From assembly GCF_041435215.1 (NCBI RefSeq), contig NZ_CP108394.1:434001-498000 (forward strand): a stretch of 64,000 nt of DNA. The letters are read 5' to 3'. The stretch's first letter is position 1, and each line of letters opens with the position of its first letter. The notes beneath the pieces are model-generated. The model searched no databases and was not told the origin of the DNA. It saw only the letters and a program-made list of their open reading frames with translations. Of the stretch, positions 49,688-58,771 are shown piece by piece. The translations under genes were made by a program, and so were the position numbers. Source of the DNA: Streptomyces sp. NBC_01314 (GTDB lineage Bacteria; Actinomycetota; Actinomycetes; Streptomycetales; Streptomycetaceae).

Positions 49688-50080
49688 GTGAAACCCACGA
49701 ATGAAGACACCGTCGAAATCAGCAGGGCCCTGGCGCTGTGGGCGCACATCATGGACGACCACGAACTGGACCGTCTCGGCGAATGCCTCACCGAAGACGC
49801 GGTGTGGGACGGCAGCGTCTTCGGCGGCGACCCGGTCGTCGGGCTGGACGCGATCGCGACCTTCATGAACGCCCCCGGACACGCGAAAGCCCACCACACG
49901 ACGAACATCGTCGTGTCGGAGGGCACGGGCGACGAGGTGCGGGCCCGATCCAAAGGTCTGAGCCTGCTGGAGGGCGGCGGTGTCGCCAGCGTCGTCTACG
50001 CCGACGACCTGCGACGCACCGATGACGGCTGGCGCATTTCCCGGCGGGTCATCCATCTCACGTGGCCACATCGCTTCTAG
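49688..50080 (+). CDS. SnoaL-like / NTF2 family protein
   Basis: A 130-residue NTF2-fold protein: DTVEISRALALWAHIMDDHE, LGECLTEDAVWDGSVFGGDP, HHTTNIVVSEGTGDEVRARS and DDGWRISRRVIHLTWPHRF. The His/Asp pair in this pattern is similar to SnoaL_4-like dehydratases and to the small subunits of ring dioxygenases. It is a single gene with no partner, flanked by a hairpin and an IS630 remnant. Confidence 0.85.
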   Translation: MKPTNEDTVEISRALALWAHIMDDHELDRLGECLTEDAVWDGSVFGGDPVVGLDAIATFMNAPGHAKAHHTTNIVVSEGTGDEVRARSKGLSLLEGGGVASVVYADDLRRTDDGWRISRRVIHLTWPHRF

Positions 50081-50284
50081 GAGGCCGCTGATGTCACCGT
50101 TTCCGGGGCTGGGCTTGAGGCCGTCGGCGGGGTGGCCGGCGGCCGGGATTGGTTGGGGTGGCGGGTTGTGGGCGTGGTGGGGTGCCTGAAGGGCCTGCTG
50201 TGGGGCTGGCACCCCCGCATGCGGGGGGGTGTGTGGCGCCTCGGGCCCTCAGGCGGTGGTGAGGGGCCATCCTGCGGCGTTTTG
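50081..50284. other. Spacer with a hairpin after the NTF2-like gene
   Basis: No gene. CACCCCCGC (50210-50218) pairs with GCGGGGG(G)GTG (50221-50231) to form a GC hairpin about 130 nt past the stop codon, a possible terminator. Confidence 0.5.
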
Positions 50285-50575
50285 ATCTCGCGCCGCTCGG
50301 GCAACATGAACGTTCTGGGTCGGCCGCCCTTGTATTTCGGGTAGAGAGCCTCGAAGCCGTCGGCGTTGAAGTTGTGGATCACGTCCCGGACCCGGTCCGG
50401 GACGGTGAAGGTAACCTTTGCGATCTTCGCCACGGGCATGCCCTGCGCGGATAGCAGCACGATCTGGGCCCGCCTCCAGGTCACCACCGAACCGGTGCCC
50501 CTGCGGAGATCCGCAGCAACCGCCTGCCCTCGGCCTCGTCAATACCCCGGACCCGCACACGTTCAGCCACTTGAT
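50285..50575 (-). pseudogene. IS630-family transposase N-terminal remnant
   Basis: The minus frame reads VTWRRAQIVLLSAQGMPVAK, KVTFTVPDRVRDVIHNFNAD and GRPRTFMLPERREIK, the winged-HTH half of an IS630 transposase; upstream codons give RVRGIDEAEGRRLLRI in a shifted frame. The sequence ends abruptly after RREIK and no catalytic domain follows. Confidence 0.7.
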
Positions 50576-50685
50576 CATTCTCGTCGTCCTTCTCCGGACC
50601 AGGGGGTTAAACCTGGGGGCCGCTTGCGAGACCAGAGAGCCATCTCCTCCCGGATCGCGGGGCATCAACGGATAAGGTCCTGCGG

Positions 50686-52137
50686 ATGGACATCACAGAC
50701 CTGACGCCTCTGGAACGTCGCATCTGGCAGGCGTTCCCTCGTGGTGTGGCGACCGACGTCCGCGGAGACGAGAGTGAGGACCCCGCGACTATTCAGAGCG
50801 CGGAACGGACTGTTCGGGCTGAGGTCATCCGGGCCCTCCTCCTGGGAAGTTCATCCGAACCCGGCGAAGCGCCCGCTCTGCGCATCACCGGAGCGAGCAT
50901 CACCGGCGTCCTCGACCTCCAGCACGCAGAGATACACCACCCAATCCGTCTAACCTCTTGCCGCTTTCAGCACTCCTTGGAACTCGACGGGACGCAGACC
51001 CGCCAACTCGACCTCACCGGGTCCTACCTTCCCGCTCTGGCGGCCACGTCCCTTCGCATCGACGGCGCACTCCGGCTCACGAACTGTCGGATAGCAGGAA
51101 GTGTCCAGCTGAGCAACGCCGAAATCTCCAGCGGGATCTTCCTGGACCACGCGCACATCGGAACTGGTGGCGGATGGGCGCTCCAACTCGATCACGCCTC
51201 TGTCGGCGCCGATGTATGGGCACCCGGCCTCGTGGCACTGGGTGGGATCCGCCTCAGCACGGCGCACGTCGAAGGGGCTGTCGATCTAGAAGATGCGCGG
51301 GTCAAGAACGCGAATGGTGATGCCCTCGACGCCGCGCGACTCACCGTCGGAACTGTCCTCAACGCGGGTGGCCTCACAACCGAGGGCCGGGTCAGGCTCA
51401 CTGGTGCCAAGGTCGCAGGCTGGATCTCCTTCATCGAAGCCAAGCTCAGCAACCCAGGCGGCGTCGCACTGGGCATCAGCAGCTGCGAAGCCACCCAGCT
51501 GACGCTGCGAGATGCACAGCAAGTCTCCGGCGACGTCAAAATGCACTACGCCAGCTTCAAGGTCATCGAGGCTGCACCACACGTCTGGCCGGCCACGGTA
51601 CGCCTGGAGGGACTGACGTACGAGGCGCTTACCCCGCGCCTTCCCGCCGCGGACCGACTCGCCTTGCTGCAGCGCGATGCGGACGGCTTCGTCCCTCACA
51701 GCTACGAGCAGCTCGCGGCCTCCTACCGCCGCGTCGGTGATGACGCAGACTCCCGCGCCGTCCAACTCGCTAAGCAGCGTCGACGCCGGGCCACTCTGCC
51801 CTGGTACGCCAGGCTATGGGGTTACCTCCAGGACGCGACCGTGGGCTATGGCTTCCGTCCCACCCGTGCCGGTGGCTGGCTCCTGGCTCTGCTCCTTCTG
51901 GGCTCCGTCGTGTACGGAATGCACCACCCACTCCCGGCCGAGCACGGCAAAGGCCCAGAGTTCAATGCCCCCATCTACACCCTGGACCTCCTGCTGCCGA
52001 TCATCGACTTCGGCCAGCAGACTGCCTTCACGCCCACCGGCGTTTACCAGTGGTTGTCCTACCTACTGATCGCCTTCGGTTGGGTCCTCGCCACGACCGT
52101 CGCCGCCGGGATCACACGCACCCTCAGCCGCCAATAG
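50686..52137 (+). CDS. Membrane protein with pentapeptide-like beta-helix domain and C-terminal transmembrane helices
   Basis: A 483-residue protein. Residues about 60-290 are built of irregular roughly 20-residue units (ALRITGASITGVLDLQHAEI, SLRIDGALRLTNCRIAGSVQ, LSNAEISSGIFLDHAHIGTG), the spacing of a right-handed beta-helix. A helical segment (LQRDADGFVPHSYEQLAASY, a bacterial membrane-tether type motif) follows. Two or three transmembrane helices near residues 395-415 and 455-478 end the protein. Streptomyces carry similar proteins annotated as membrane-associated oxidoreductases, but no redox motif is visible. It is a single gene between IS remnants. Confidence 0.75.
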   Translation: MDITDLTPLERRIWQAFPRGVATDVRGDESEDPATIQSAERTVRAEVIRALLLGSSSEPGEAPALRITGASITGVLDLQHAEIHHPIRLTSCRFQHSLELDGTQTRQLDLTGSYLPALAATSLRIDGALRLTNCRIAGSVQLSNAEISSGIFLDHAHIGTGGGWALQLDHASVGADVWAPGLVALGGIRLSTAHVEGAVDLEDARVKNANGDALDAARLTVGTVLNAGGLTTEGRVRLTGAKVAGWISFIEAKLSNPGGVALGISSCEATQLTLRDAQQVSGDVKMHYASFKVIEAAPHVWPATVRLEGLTYEALTPRLPAADRLALLQRDADGFVPHSYEQLAASYRRVGDDADSRAVQLAKQRRRRATLPWYARLWGYLQDATVGYGFRPTRAGGWLLALLLLGSVVYGMHHPLPAEHGKGPEFNAPIYTLDLLLPIIDFGQQTAFTPTGVYQWLSYLLIAFGWVLATTVAAGITRTLSRQ

Positions 52138-52566
52138 CGCCTGCTTGCGTTCACGCTCTCCGTCAGGAGGCGCTCGGCGTGTCCTGCGGAAGTCCGGTCA
52201 ACAACTCGGTGCCGTTCGGCGCAGCAACCGAGCGACACGTCACAACGGGGCGAACCTTGCCTGATGCGGCACTAGCCTCACCACCTGTGGCAGTTGACTG
52301 ACTTCTGGCACTGCTCCACCACATCCGCGACGTGATCTTCGCCTGAGACGCCTCCAACGAGACGGGCGCCTTCTTCTCGTGCTCCCGGCGCAAGTGGGGA
52401 CAGTCCCACCGCCTACGCAACGTTCGTCTCTGGCCCTGGCGTAAGCCTCGGTGTGGATCTCTTCCGGCGACGCGGCGGCGTCTGACCCCAGCCCCGCGCT
52501 CATCGGTCTTCCCGCCAGATGCTGGCTCCGACCGCCGCTCGGGTGCTGAGCCGGAACACGTCACGC
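52138..52566. other. Intergenic, no gene supported
   Basis: Frames in this region show no start signals or family motifs. It ends at the left terminal repeat of IS6 copy 2. Confidence 0.5.
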
Positions 52567-53435
52567 GGCGTTGTCACGTTGGTTGACCGGGTGGGATCAT
52601 CTTCTGGTTGATCGTGCTGGATGGGGCTGTTCGTGGGGGCCGTGCCGCCGTCGTACAAGGGGCACCGGTACCCGCTCGAGGTCATCTCCCACTGCGTGTG
52701 GCTGTACCACCGCTTTCCCCTGTCATTCCGCGAGGTCGAGGAGCTCATGCTCGAACGTGGGATCGTCGTCTCCTACGAGACGGTGCGCCGCTGGTGCGCC
52801 AAGTTCGGGCAGCAGTACGCGAGCGCGCTGCGCCGCCGACAGTCCCGGCCTGGTGACACATGGCACCTGGACGAGGTCTGCATCAAGATCAACGGGGAAC
52901 AGAAGCACCTGGCGGGCCGTCGATCAGGACGGCAATGTCCTGGACATCCTCGTGCAGGACCGCCGGGACAAGGCCGCGGCCAGACGCTTCCTGCGACGCC
53001 TCCTGAAGAAGACCCGCACGGTGCCACGGGTGATCGTCACCGACAAGCTCCGCTCCTACGGCGCGGCCCACCGCGAGGTCATGCCCTCCGTCGAACACCG
53101 GCAGTCGAAGTACCTGAACAACCGGGCCGAAAACAGCCACCAGCCGACCAGGCAGCGCGAACGCGCGATGAAAGGCTTCCGCTCCATGGGCGGAGAACAG
53201 CCGTTCCCGTCCGCGTTCAGCGGCATCCCGCCCCGCCTCCGGGCCCGCCGCCATCTGACCCCCGCATCCGACTATCGAGCCGAGATGACCGTCCGCTTCA
53301 CGATCTGGGAACAGATCACCAGCGTTGCCGGCCCGCCCACCACGCCATGAGCACACAGCCGCAACCCGACTCCACCACGCCCCGGCACACCGTCAGACAC
53401 CCACACACCCAACAACGTGACAACGTGACAACGCC
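52567..53435 (+). mobile_element. IS6-family insertion sequence, copy 2
   Basis: An 869-bp element with perfect 15-bp terminal inverted repeats GGCGTTGTCACGTTG (52567-52581) and CAACGTGACAACGCC (53421-53435). The right end contains a small tandem duplication of CAACGTGA. No matching 8-bp target duplication was found. It is related to, but clearly diverged from, copy 1. Confidence 0.88.
52621..53350 (+). pseudogene. IS6-family transposase with a 2-bp deletion
   Basis: The first frame (from the ATG at 52621) reads [20 protein letters not shown] and HLDEVCIKINGEQKHL, with the first catalytic Asp. At about 52910 two bases (TG of the conserved CTGTGGCGG) are missing relative to copy 1, and the second frame carries the rest: [37 protein letters not shown] (Asp) and [20 protein letters not shown] (Glu). 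The transposase is therefore broken. Confidence 0.88.
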
Positions 53436-53722
53436 GGATGACGCCGTACAGGTCTCCGCCGTCCGCACGGCGGCCGACCACCTCGTCCGATCCGAGCCTG
53501 TTCGGGCTCTGAGGAACAAGGACGCCCACGCGTCCGCCGGCTCCGGCTCGTGCCCGGTGTCGTAGAACGCACGCGACTCGGCGATGTGCACCCGGGTGAT
53601 CGCGGTGGCCGCCGCGGCCCTGTCGACGGCGGTGCCGGGGGCGGGGCGCGGCCCTGACGGACCGGCCCAGGCGGCGGGGTACCTCTCGCCGCCTGGGCCG
53701 CCTGTTCCGCCTGTTCCGCCTG
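53436..53722. other. Spacer downstream of IS6 copy 2
   Basis: A minus-strand stretch reads AITRVHIAESRAFYDTGHEP followed by ADAWASLFLRARTG, possibly the end of a lost protein, but no family was recognised and no start exists. Confidence 0.3.
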
Positions 53723-54577
53723 TCAGGCCCCCACGAAGACGGCCCTGTGGTCCTCGACCCACTCCCGGTACGACCGCGCCGGCCGCCCCAACGCCTCCCG
53801 TACGTCGTCCGTGAGGTGCGCGTTGCCGCCCTCACGGGCGAACAGGAGGCCGCCCAGGACGCTCTCCACGGCCGCCGCGTCCATCCCCGAGGCCGCCAGC
53901 TGTTCGCGGATCTGGTCCGGCGAGAGGTCCAGCGTCTCCACCGGCCGTCCCACGACGGCGGCGACCTCGGCGGCCTGGTCGGACACGGTGATCGCCTCGG
54001 GCCCGGTCAGCGTGTACGTCCGGCCGGAGTGCCGGGAGGTGGTCAGCGCCTCGGCGGCCGCCTCGGACACGTCACGCGGGTCGACCACCCCCTGCCGGCC
54101 GTCTCCGGTCATGTCGGGTACGGGCCGGCCCGCCCGGACCGCTTCCGCCCAGCCCAGGGTGTTCGAGGCGAAGGACGAGGGCCGCAGGATCGTCCACTCC
54201 GAGCCGCCTGCGCGGAGTGCCTCCTCTCCCGGAAGATGCCAGGTGCCGAAGGGACCGTAGTCGGGATCACCGGTGCCGATGGAGGAGAGCTTCACGATCC
54301 GGCGGACGCCCACCGTCCGCGCTCGCCCGACCAGCCGGGCGTCCCGCCCGCTGTCGGCCGGTCCGAGTACGGCCACCAGGAACACGGCCGCCGCCCCGGC
54401 CAGCGCCGCGTCCACGGACTCCGGGTCGAGGAAGTCCCCGCGCACCACCTCCACGCCCGCCGGCACCTGCGCCTTCGCCGGGTCACGGGTCATGGCGCGC
54501 ACCTTCTCGCCACGCGCCGCGAGCTGTCGTACCACTTCACTGCCGATGGTGCCCGTGGCACCCGTCACTAGGATCAT
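53723..54577 (-). CDS. NmrA-type NAD(P)H-binding SDR protein
   Basis: A 284-residue atypical SDR beginning at the ATG at 54577. The cofactor motif ILVTGATGTIGSEVVRQLAA is at the extreme N-terminus, followed by VEVVRGDFLDPESVDAALAG, VRRIVKLSSIGTGDPDYG and WTILRPSSFASNTLGWAEAV. These are features of NmrA/azoreductase-like sensors or reductases acting on NAD(P)(H). It is divergent from the AraC gene across 96 bp and is the likely target of that regulator. Confidence 0.9.
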   Translation of the reverse strand: MILVTGATGTIGSEVVRQLAARGEKVRAMTRDPAKAQVPAGVEVVRGDFLDPESVDAALAGAAAVFLVAVLGPADSGRDARLVGRARTVGVRRIVKLSSIGTGDPDYGPFGTWHLPGEEALRAGGSEWTILRPSSFASNTLGWAEAVRAGRPVPDMTGDGRQGVVDPRDVSEAAAEALTTSRHSGRTYTLTGPEAITVSDQAAEVAAVVGRPVETLDLSPDQIREQLAASGMDAAAVESVLGGLLFAREGGNAHLTDDVREALGRPARSYREWVEDHRAVFVGA

Positions 54578-54673
54578 GGGCTCAACGCTGACGGGCGGCC
54601 GCCCCCGGTCGCTAGGAAATTCCGGCACGGTTGTGACGCCCGCGCGAGTGTGGCGTGCGCCTACCGTGGGAGC

Positions 54674-55471
54674 GTGACGAATGCCCTCGCCGAGCGCGCC
54701 CCGACCGTTCCCGCCGCCTTGCGTCCCTGGATCAGCAGTATCGAGGCGGTGGGCGTCGGGGAGGAGCTGCCGGCGTCGTTCGCCCACGTGCCGGACACGG
54801 CGACGAAGTTGGTCGTACGGGTCGAGGCGGGCGGCCGTCATGACGCCCTGGTCATCGGGCCTCGCACCCGTGCCTCCTACTACACGGACGCCGACCGGCG
54901 GGTGGCATCCTGCGTCCAGATCAGCCTGCGGCCGGGCACAGTGCGCCCGTTGCTCGGCACACCGGCGGTCGACCTCGTCGGGCGAGCCGTGCCGCTGGGC
55001 GCGATGCCGACCGGAACGGCACGGCAACTCGCCGAGGAGCTCGGCGGGTTGGCATCGGAGGAGGTGGTGTCGTACCTGACGGAGCTGCTGCCGGATCTGT
55101 CGGTGGCCGACCGCTCGCGCACCCGCCTGCTGCGGTCCGCCGTCGACGCCCTGTCGACGCGGCCGGGCCGCGCCCCCGCACAGGTCAAGGACGTGGCCCG
55201 CGAACTCGCTGTCAGCGAACGGCAGTTGCGCAACCTCTTCTCGGAGGGCGTCGGCCTCTCCCCAAAGCACTACGCCCGAATCGACCGCGTGCGTCAGGTG
55301 CTGACCGAGGCACCCCGGGCCGACTGGGCGGAACTTGCCGCCGCCACCGGCTACTACGACCAGTCGCACATGACGTCCGACTTCCGCACTCTGATGGGGG
55401 TGCCGCCGAAGTCGTACTTCACCGGACGGCTGCCGGACCCCCAGCCCTGCCAGGCGTTCAGGCGGGGGTGA
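54674..55471 (+). CDS. AraC-family transcriptional regulator
   Basis: A 265-residue regulator from the GTG at 54674. A TACCGT hexamer 7 nt before suggests a leaderless transcript. The N-terminal half is a cupin-like sensor (SFAHVPDTATKLVVRVEAGG, CVQISLRPGTVRPLLGTPAV). The C-terminal AraC HTH pair is VKDVARELAVSERQLRNLFS and AELAAATGYYDQSHMTSDFR. It is adjacent and divergent to the NmrA-type SDR, a frequent arrangement for oxidative or electrophile-responsive control. Confidence 0.9.
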   Translation: MTNALAERAPTVPAALRPWISSIEAVGVGEELPASFAHVPDTATKLVVRVEAGGRHDALVIGPRTRASYYTDADRRVASCVQISLRPGTVRPLLGTPAVDLVGRAVPLGAMPTGTARQLAEELGGLASEEVVSYLTELLPDLSVADRSRTRLLRSAVDALSTRPGRAPAQVKDVARELAVSERQLRNLFSEGVGLSPKHYARIDRVRQVLTEAPRADWAELAAATGYYDQSHMTSDFRTLMGVPPKSYFTGRLPDPQPCQAFRRG

Positions 55472-55971
55472 CGCTCGCGATCTCCTCTCCCGCCTCCATC
55501 GGATGGGTCACGTCCTGGGCGTCCCGGCCCCTGCCGCTTTGGTTGAAGACCAGGTTGAGCAGGACCGCGGCCAGGCGTCGATGGGAACGCCCGAGCCGAG
55601 GACGATCTTCGCGGTCCGGGCCGGGACGGCGGCCCGCCGCTCGAGCCGGCTGGCACTCCTCGGGGCCGCGGCGCGCGCAGCCGCGGCCCCGCTGCCCGTA
55701 CGGTCAGCGCGGACACGGCCCTGCAACTCCTCAGGGAGGCGCACGGTGAGCTGGACACCGGCCCCAGGCCGTCCGCGGCCTTCCTGGACGCCTCCGGCAT
55801 ATGGGCCCCGACCGCGGCGTACACCGCCGCGGTCGGGGCCCATATGCCCTCTGCCGCCCAGCAGTTCGCAGCCCTGGCCGAACAGACCGCAGCCCGCCTT
55901 GTCCGCGGGCGCGGGCGGGGAGCTGTCGCCGGCGCAGTGCGTGCTGTACGCGGGCGTTGCCGGGCCCTGCG
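55472..55971. other. Region without a full gene; possible coding fragment and a 24-bp hairpin
   Basis: On the plus strand, codons around 55705-55905 read SADTALQLLREAHGELDTGP and FAALAEQTAARLVRG, which looks like a protein fragment, but there is no start with an RBS. The same stretch contains a perfect hairpin (55796-55848). Otherwise nothing is recognised. Confidence 0.35.
55796..55848. repeat. 24-bp perfect inverted repeat with TACAC loop
   Basis: Arms 55796-55819 and 55825-55848 are exact reverse complements containing CATATGGGCCCCGACCGC. It lies about 120 bp past the subtilisin stop codon (minus strand) and could terminate that transcript. Confidence 0.9.
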
Positions 55972-57771
55972 CTAGAAGGTCAGGTTCCAGGCGTCGATCT
56001 TTCCTGTGTCGGAGGCCGCGTTGTCGTTGACGCGCAGCTTCCAGGTGCCGTTCGCGACCTCCGAGGAGGCGTTCACGGTGTAGGTCTGGGCGATGTTGTC
56101 GGCGCTGCCGCCGGTGTGGTTGTGCAGCGCGTAGACGGTGCCGTCCGGCGCCACCAGGTCGACCTTCAGGTCACCGATGTAGGTGTGCTTGATGTCCACA
56201 CCCACCTTGAGGGTGGCCGGGGCGTTGCCGGTCACGCCGGTGACGGCGATCGGGCTCTCCACGGTCGCGTTGTCGTTGACGGCGAAGTCCGTGAGGTTCT
56301 CGAAGTACTTGCCGGGCGGCGGGGTGGTCCCGACGGCCTTGAGGGCGTCGGTCTGTCCCTCGCCGAAGAACGCGTTGCTGGCCGTCGTGCCCGTGCAGCG
56401 GCTGTCCGAGGGGCAGGCGATGTCGTTGGCCTGGGCGGCCAGCTTGGCGCGGATCTGCGCCGGGGTGATGCCCGGGTCGGCGCTGGCGATGAGTGCCGCC
56501 ACGCCGACCACGTGCGGGGTGGCCATCGAGGTGCCGCTCTTGCTGCCGTAACCGCCGCCGGGGACGGTGGAGTACACGTTGCTGCCCGGCGCCGCGACGT
56601 CGATGACGCCCTGCCCGTAGTTGGAGAACGAGGCCTTGGTGACGCCCGTGCCGTTGGCCGCGACCGTGACCACGCCCGGCAGCTCGGTCGGGATGTCGAG
56701 GCAGGCGTTGGTGATGGTGCGGGTGACCGGCGTCGAGTCGTTCGGGCTCGCGGAGTCGGTCGTCTTGTGGGCGAGGTCGTAGTTCTCGTTGCCCGCGGCG
56801 GCGATCTGGAGGGAGCCCTTGCCCTCGGCGTACTCCTGGGCGCGCTTGACGCCCTCGATGATGGCGGCCTGGTCGATGTTGTCCGGGCAGTTGAACTGCC
56901 ACGGGTCCGTGTAATAGCTGTTATTGGTGACCTTGAAGCCGTGGTCACCGGCCCAGACAAAGCCGCAGATGGTGTTCTCGGCGAAGAAGAAGGCATTGCC
57001 CGGCTCGGCGACCCGGACCGCGGCGATCTTCACCCCGGGGGCCACGCCGACGACACCCTTGCCGTTCTTGGCCGCGGCGATGGTGCCCGCCACGTGGGTG
57101 CCGTGCGTGTCGACGTCCCGCCAGGCGCCGGCACGGGTGTCAGGCTTGCCGTAGGCGCAGGAGACCGAGTCGGCCGCATCGAAGTTGGGCGCCAGGTCCT
57201 GGTGCTGGTCGTCCACACCGGTGTCCAGGACGCCGACCTTGACCGAGGCGGAACCCGGGTTCACGGCCCAGGCCTGGTCGGCCTTGATCTGGCTCATGTC
57301 GGCCCGGACCGGTTCTCCGGCCGGGGTCGAGGCCTGAGCCGGATTGGCCGGGAGCGCCGGGGTGTAGGCGTCGGCCGGGACGTCAGAGGTGCGCGTGGCG
57401 CCGACCTGCTGCACGCCGGCGACGCCGCGCATGGTGGCGGCGAATCCGCTGGACGCCGAGTGGGCGACGATCACGCCGATGGCGTCGAAGTTCGAGAAGA
57501 CGGTGCCGCCGTTGGCCTCGATCGCGGAGCGGACCGCCGAACTGTCACCAGGGGCGGTGATCACGAGGTAGGCACGCGTGCCGGCCACCCAGGTCGCACT
57601 CTGGGAAGCCGGTACGGCGGCCGGAGCGTGGGCCTTGGCGGCCGGCACGGTGGAGGGGACGACGGGGAGCGTGCCCGCGAGGGCGCCCGGGGCGCCGAAC
57701 GCGAGGACGGCGCCGAGCGTGGCCGCCAGCACCAGCGTGCGTCTGGAGCGGCCGGATATGTGGGGTATCAA
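55972..57771 (-). CDS. Secreted subtilisin-like serine protease (S8) with C-terminal P-type domain
   Basis: A 599-residue protease. The start is a TTG at 57771 with GGAGG 5 nt upstream; no ATG or GTG fits. A signal peptide (RTLVLAATLGAVLAFGAPGA) is followed by an inhibitor-I9-like propeptide (residues about 60-140, RAYLVITAPGDSSAVRSAIE). The catalytic triad is in VGVLDTGVDDQHQDLAPNF (Asp), DTHGTHVAGTIAAAKNGKG (His) and SKSGTSMATPHVVGVAALIA (Ser), with the oxyanion Asn in IAAAGNENYD. The last 120 residues (KHTYIGDLKVDLVAPDGTVY, GTWKLRVNDNAASDTGKIDA) form a proprotein-convertase P domain, probably for folding or substrate contact outside the cell. Confidence 0.95.
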   Translation of the reverse strand: MIPHISGRSRRTLVLAATLGAVLAFGAPGALAGTLPVVPSTVPAAKAHAPAAVPASQSATWVAGTRAYLVITAPGDSSAVRSAIEANGGTVFSNFDAIGVIVAHSASSGFAATMRGVAGVQQVGATRTSDVPADAYTPALPANPAQASTPAGEPVRADMSQIKADQAWAVNPGSASVKVGVLDTGVDDQHQDLAPNFDAADSVSCAYGKPDTRAGAWRDVDTHGTHVAGTIAAAKNGKGVVGVAPGVKIAAVRVAEPGNAFFFAENTICGFVWAGDHGFKVTNNSYYTDPWQFNCPDNIDQAAIIEGVKRAQEYAEGKGSLQIAAAGNENYDLAHKTTDSASPNDSTPVTRTITNACLDIPTELPGVVTVAANGTGVTKASFSNYGQGVIDVAAPGSNVYSTVPGGGYGSKSGTSMATPHVVGVAALIASADPGITPAQIRAKLAAQANDIACPSDSRCTGTTASNAFFGEGQTDALKAVGTTPPPGKYFENLTDFAVNDNATVESPIAVTGVTGNAPATLKVGVDIKHTYIGDLKVDLVAPDGTVYALHNHTGGSADNIAQTYTVNASSEVANGTWKLRVNDNAASDTGKIDAWNLTF

Positions 57772-57925
57772 TGCATCCTCCGAAGACGGCCCGGCCGTGC
57801 TGAGGGCACCGGCCGGGCCGTACGAAACGAGTGGTGGATGCAAGATGTCAGACGGGTCCTCCTGTACGGAAGTACCTTTCCGTGCCGGGAAGTTATAGGG
57901 GCATGGCTGAAAAGCCCCGCTGGGG

Positions 57926-58771
57926 GTGCTGGCGCCGTACCGGATGGCCACCACCGAGCAGATGCACCGGGTGATCGCTCCCTCTGTGCGTATCGAGCAG
58001 ACCCGGCGACGGCTGGCCCGGCTGCGCGTCGAGGGGCTGGTCGACCGCATCACCCTGCCGCAGGCCGGACGGACCCGGGTGCGGTTCCCCACGGCGTACG
58101 GCGTGCAACTCGCCTCCGAGTGGCCCGAGATGCGCGGGCGGCGGCTCTCCAGGACCGTGTCCGCTCCGACCGCCGTGCGGCTGAAGGCCGGCCACACGCT
58201 GACCGAGACCGCGCTCGTCTTCCTCAAGGACGCGCGCCGCCGCGGCGATGTGTGCGAGCCGATGGACTGGATCCCCGAGGTCCACCATCCGATCGGGAGC
58301 GGCGAGGCCGTCATCCCCGACGCGCTCCTGTACTACCGGCGCGGTCCCGTCGACGGTGACAACGGTTCGATGCTGCGGGCGTTCGTGGAAGTCGACCGGC
58401 CCACCATGGGCCCCGAACGTCTCGCCGCCAAGCTGACCGCGTACGAGCGCCTCCACTGTTACGTACCCGTGTTCCCGGGGCGCCGGCCGACCCTCCAGAA
58501 ACCGGCGGTTGAGGAGTGGCGTCGGCGCTACCCGCTCTTCCCGCGTCTCCTGTTCGTCCTGGACGGCACCGGACCGGCCGGTGTCGAGAACCGGATCAGC
58601 GCCCTGCGCGCGGGGGCCGGGCTGCTGGCCCGTTTTCCGTACGACGTCCCCGTCCTCGTAGCGCCGCTGGCCGACCTGCTCCAGCACGCCCCCTCCGCAC
58701 CCGTGTGGCGCCCCGTCCACGACCCCGGCCAGCGGGTCCGCTGGCCGGAGCCCGGTCATCGGCAGACCTGA
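57926..58771 (+). CDS. Replication-relaxation family protein, possibly N-terminally shortened
   Basis: A 281-residue protein read from a GTG at 57926. The N-terminal winged helix (YRMATTEQMHRVIAPSVRIE, TRRRLARLRVEGLVDRITLP) and the central restriction-endonuclease-like segment (LKAGHTLTETALVFLKDARR, GSGEAVIPDALLYYRRGPVD, RAFVEVDRPTMGPERLAAKL) match replication-relaxation proteins carried by Streptomyces plasmids and AICEs. Family members usually begin a few residues earlier (a conserved helix before the first HTH helix), and the upstream ATG at 57903 is out of frame, so the start may be damaged. Confidence 0.8.
   Translation: MLAPYRMATTEQMHRVIAPSVRIEQTRRRLARLRVEGLVDRITLPQAGRTRVRFPTAYGVQLASEWPEMRGRRLSRTVSAPTAVRLKAGHTLTETALVFLKDARRRGDVCEPMDWIPEVHHPIGSGEAVIPDALLYYRRGPVDGDNGSMLRAFVEVDRPTMGPERLAAKLTAYERLHCYVPVFPGRRPTLQKPAVEEWRRRYPLFPRLLFVLDGTGPAGVENRISALRAGAGLLARFPYDVPVLVAPLADLLQHAPSAPVWRPVHDPGQRVRWPEPGHRQT

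Noticed and set aside
55508..55843. A ParD/Arc-like antitoxin on the minus strand (LTVRLPEELQGRV)
   Set aside because: Only one short match is seen; the following residues do not fit the family and no toxin partner or RBS is present.
55801..58359. An 852-codon plus-strand frame opposite the subtilisin gene
   Set aside because: It is antisense to a protease with complete catalytic motifs and consists of Gly/Arg/Val low-complexity sequence.
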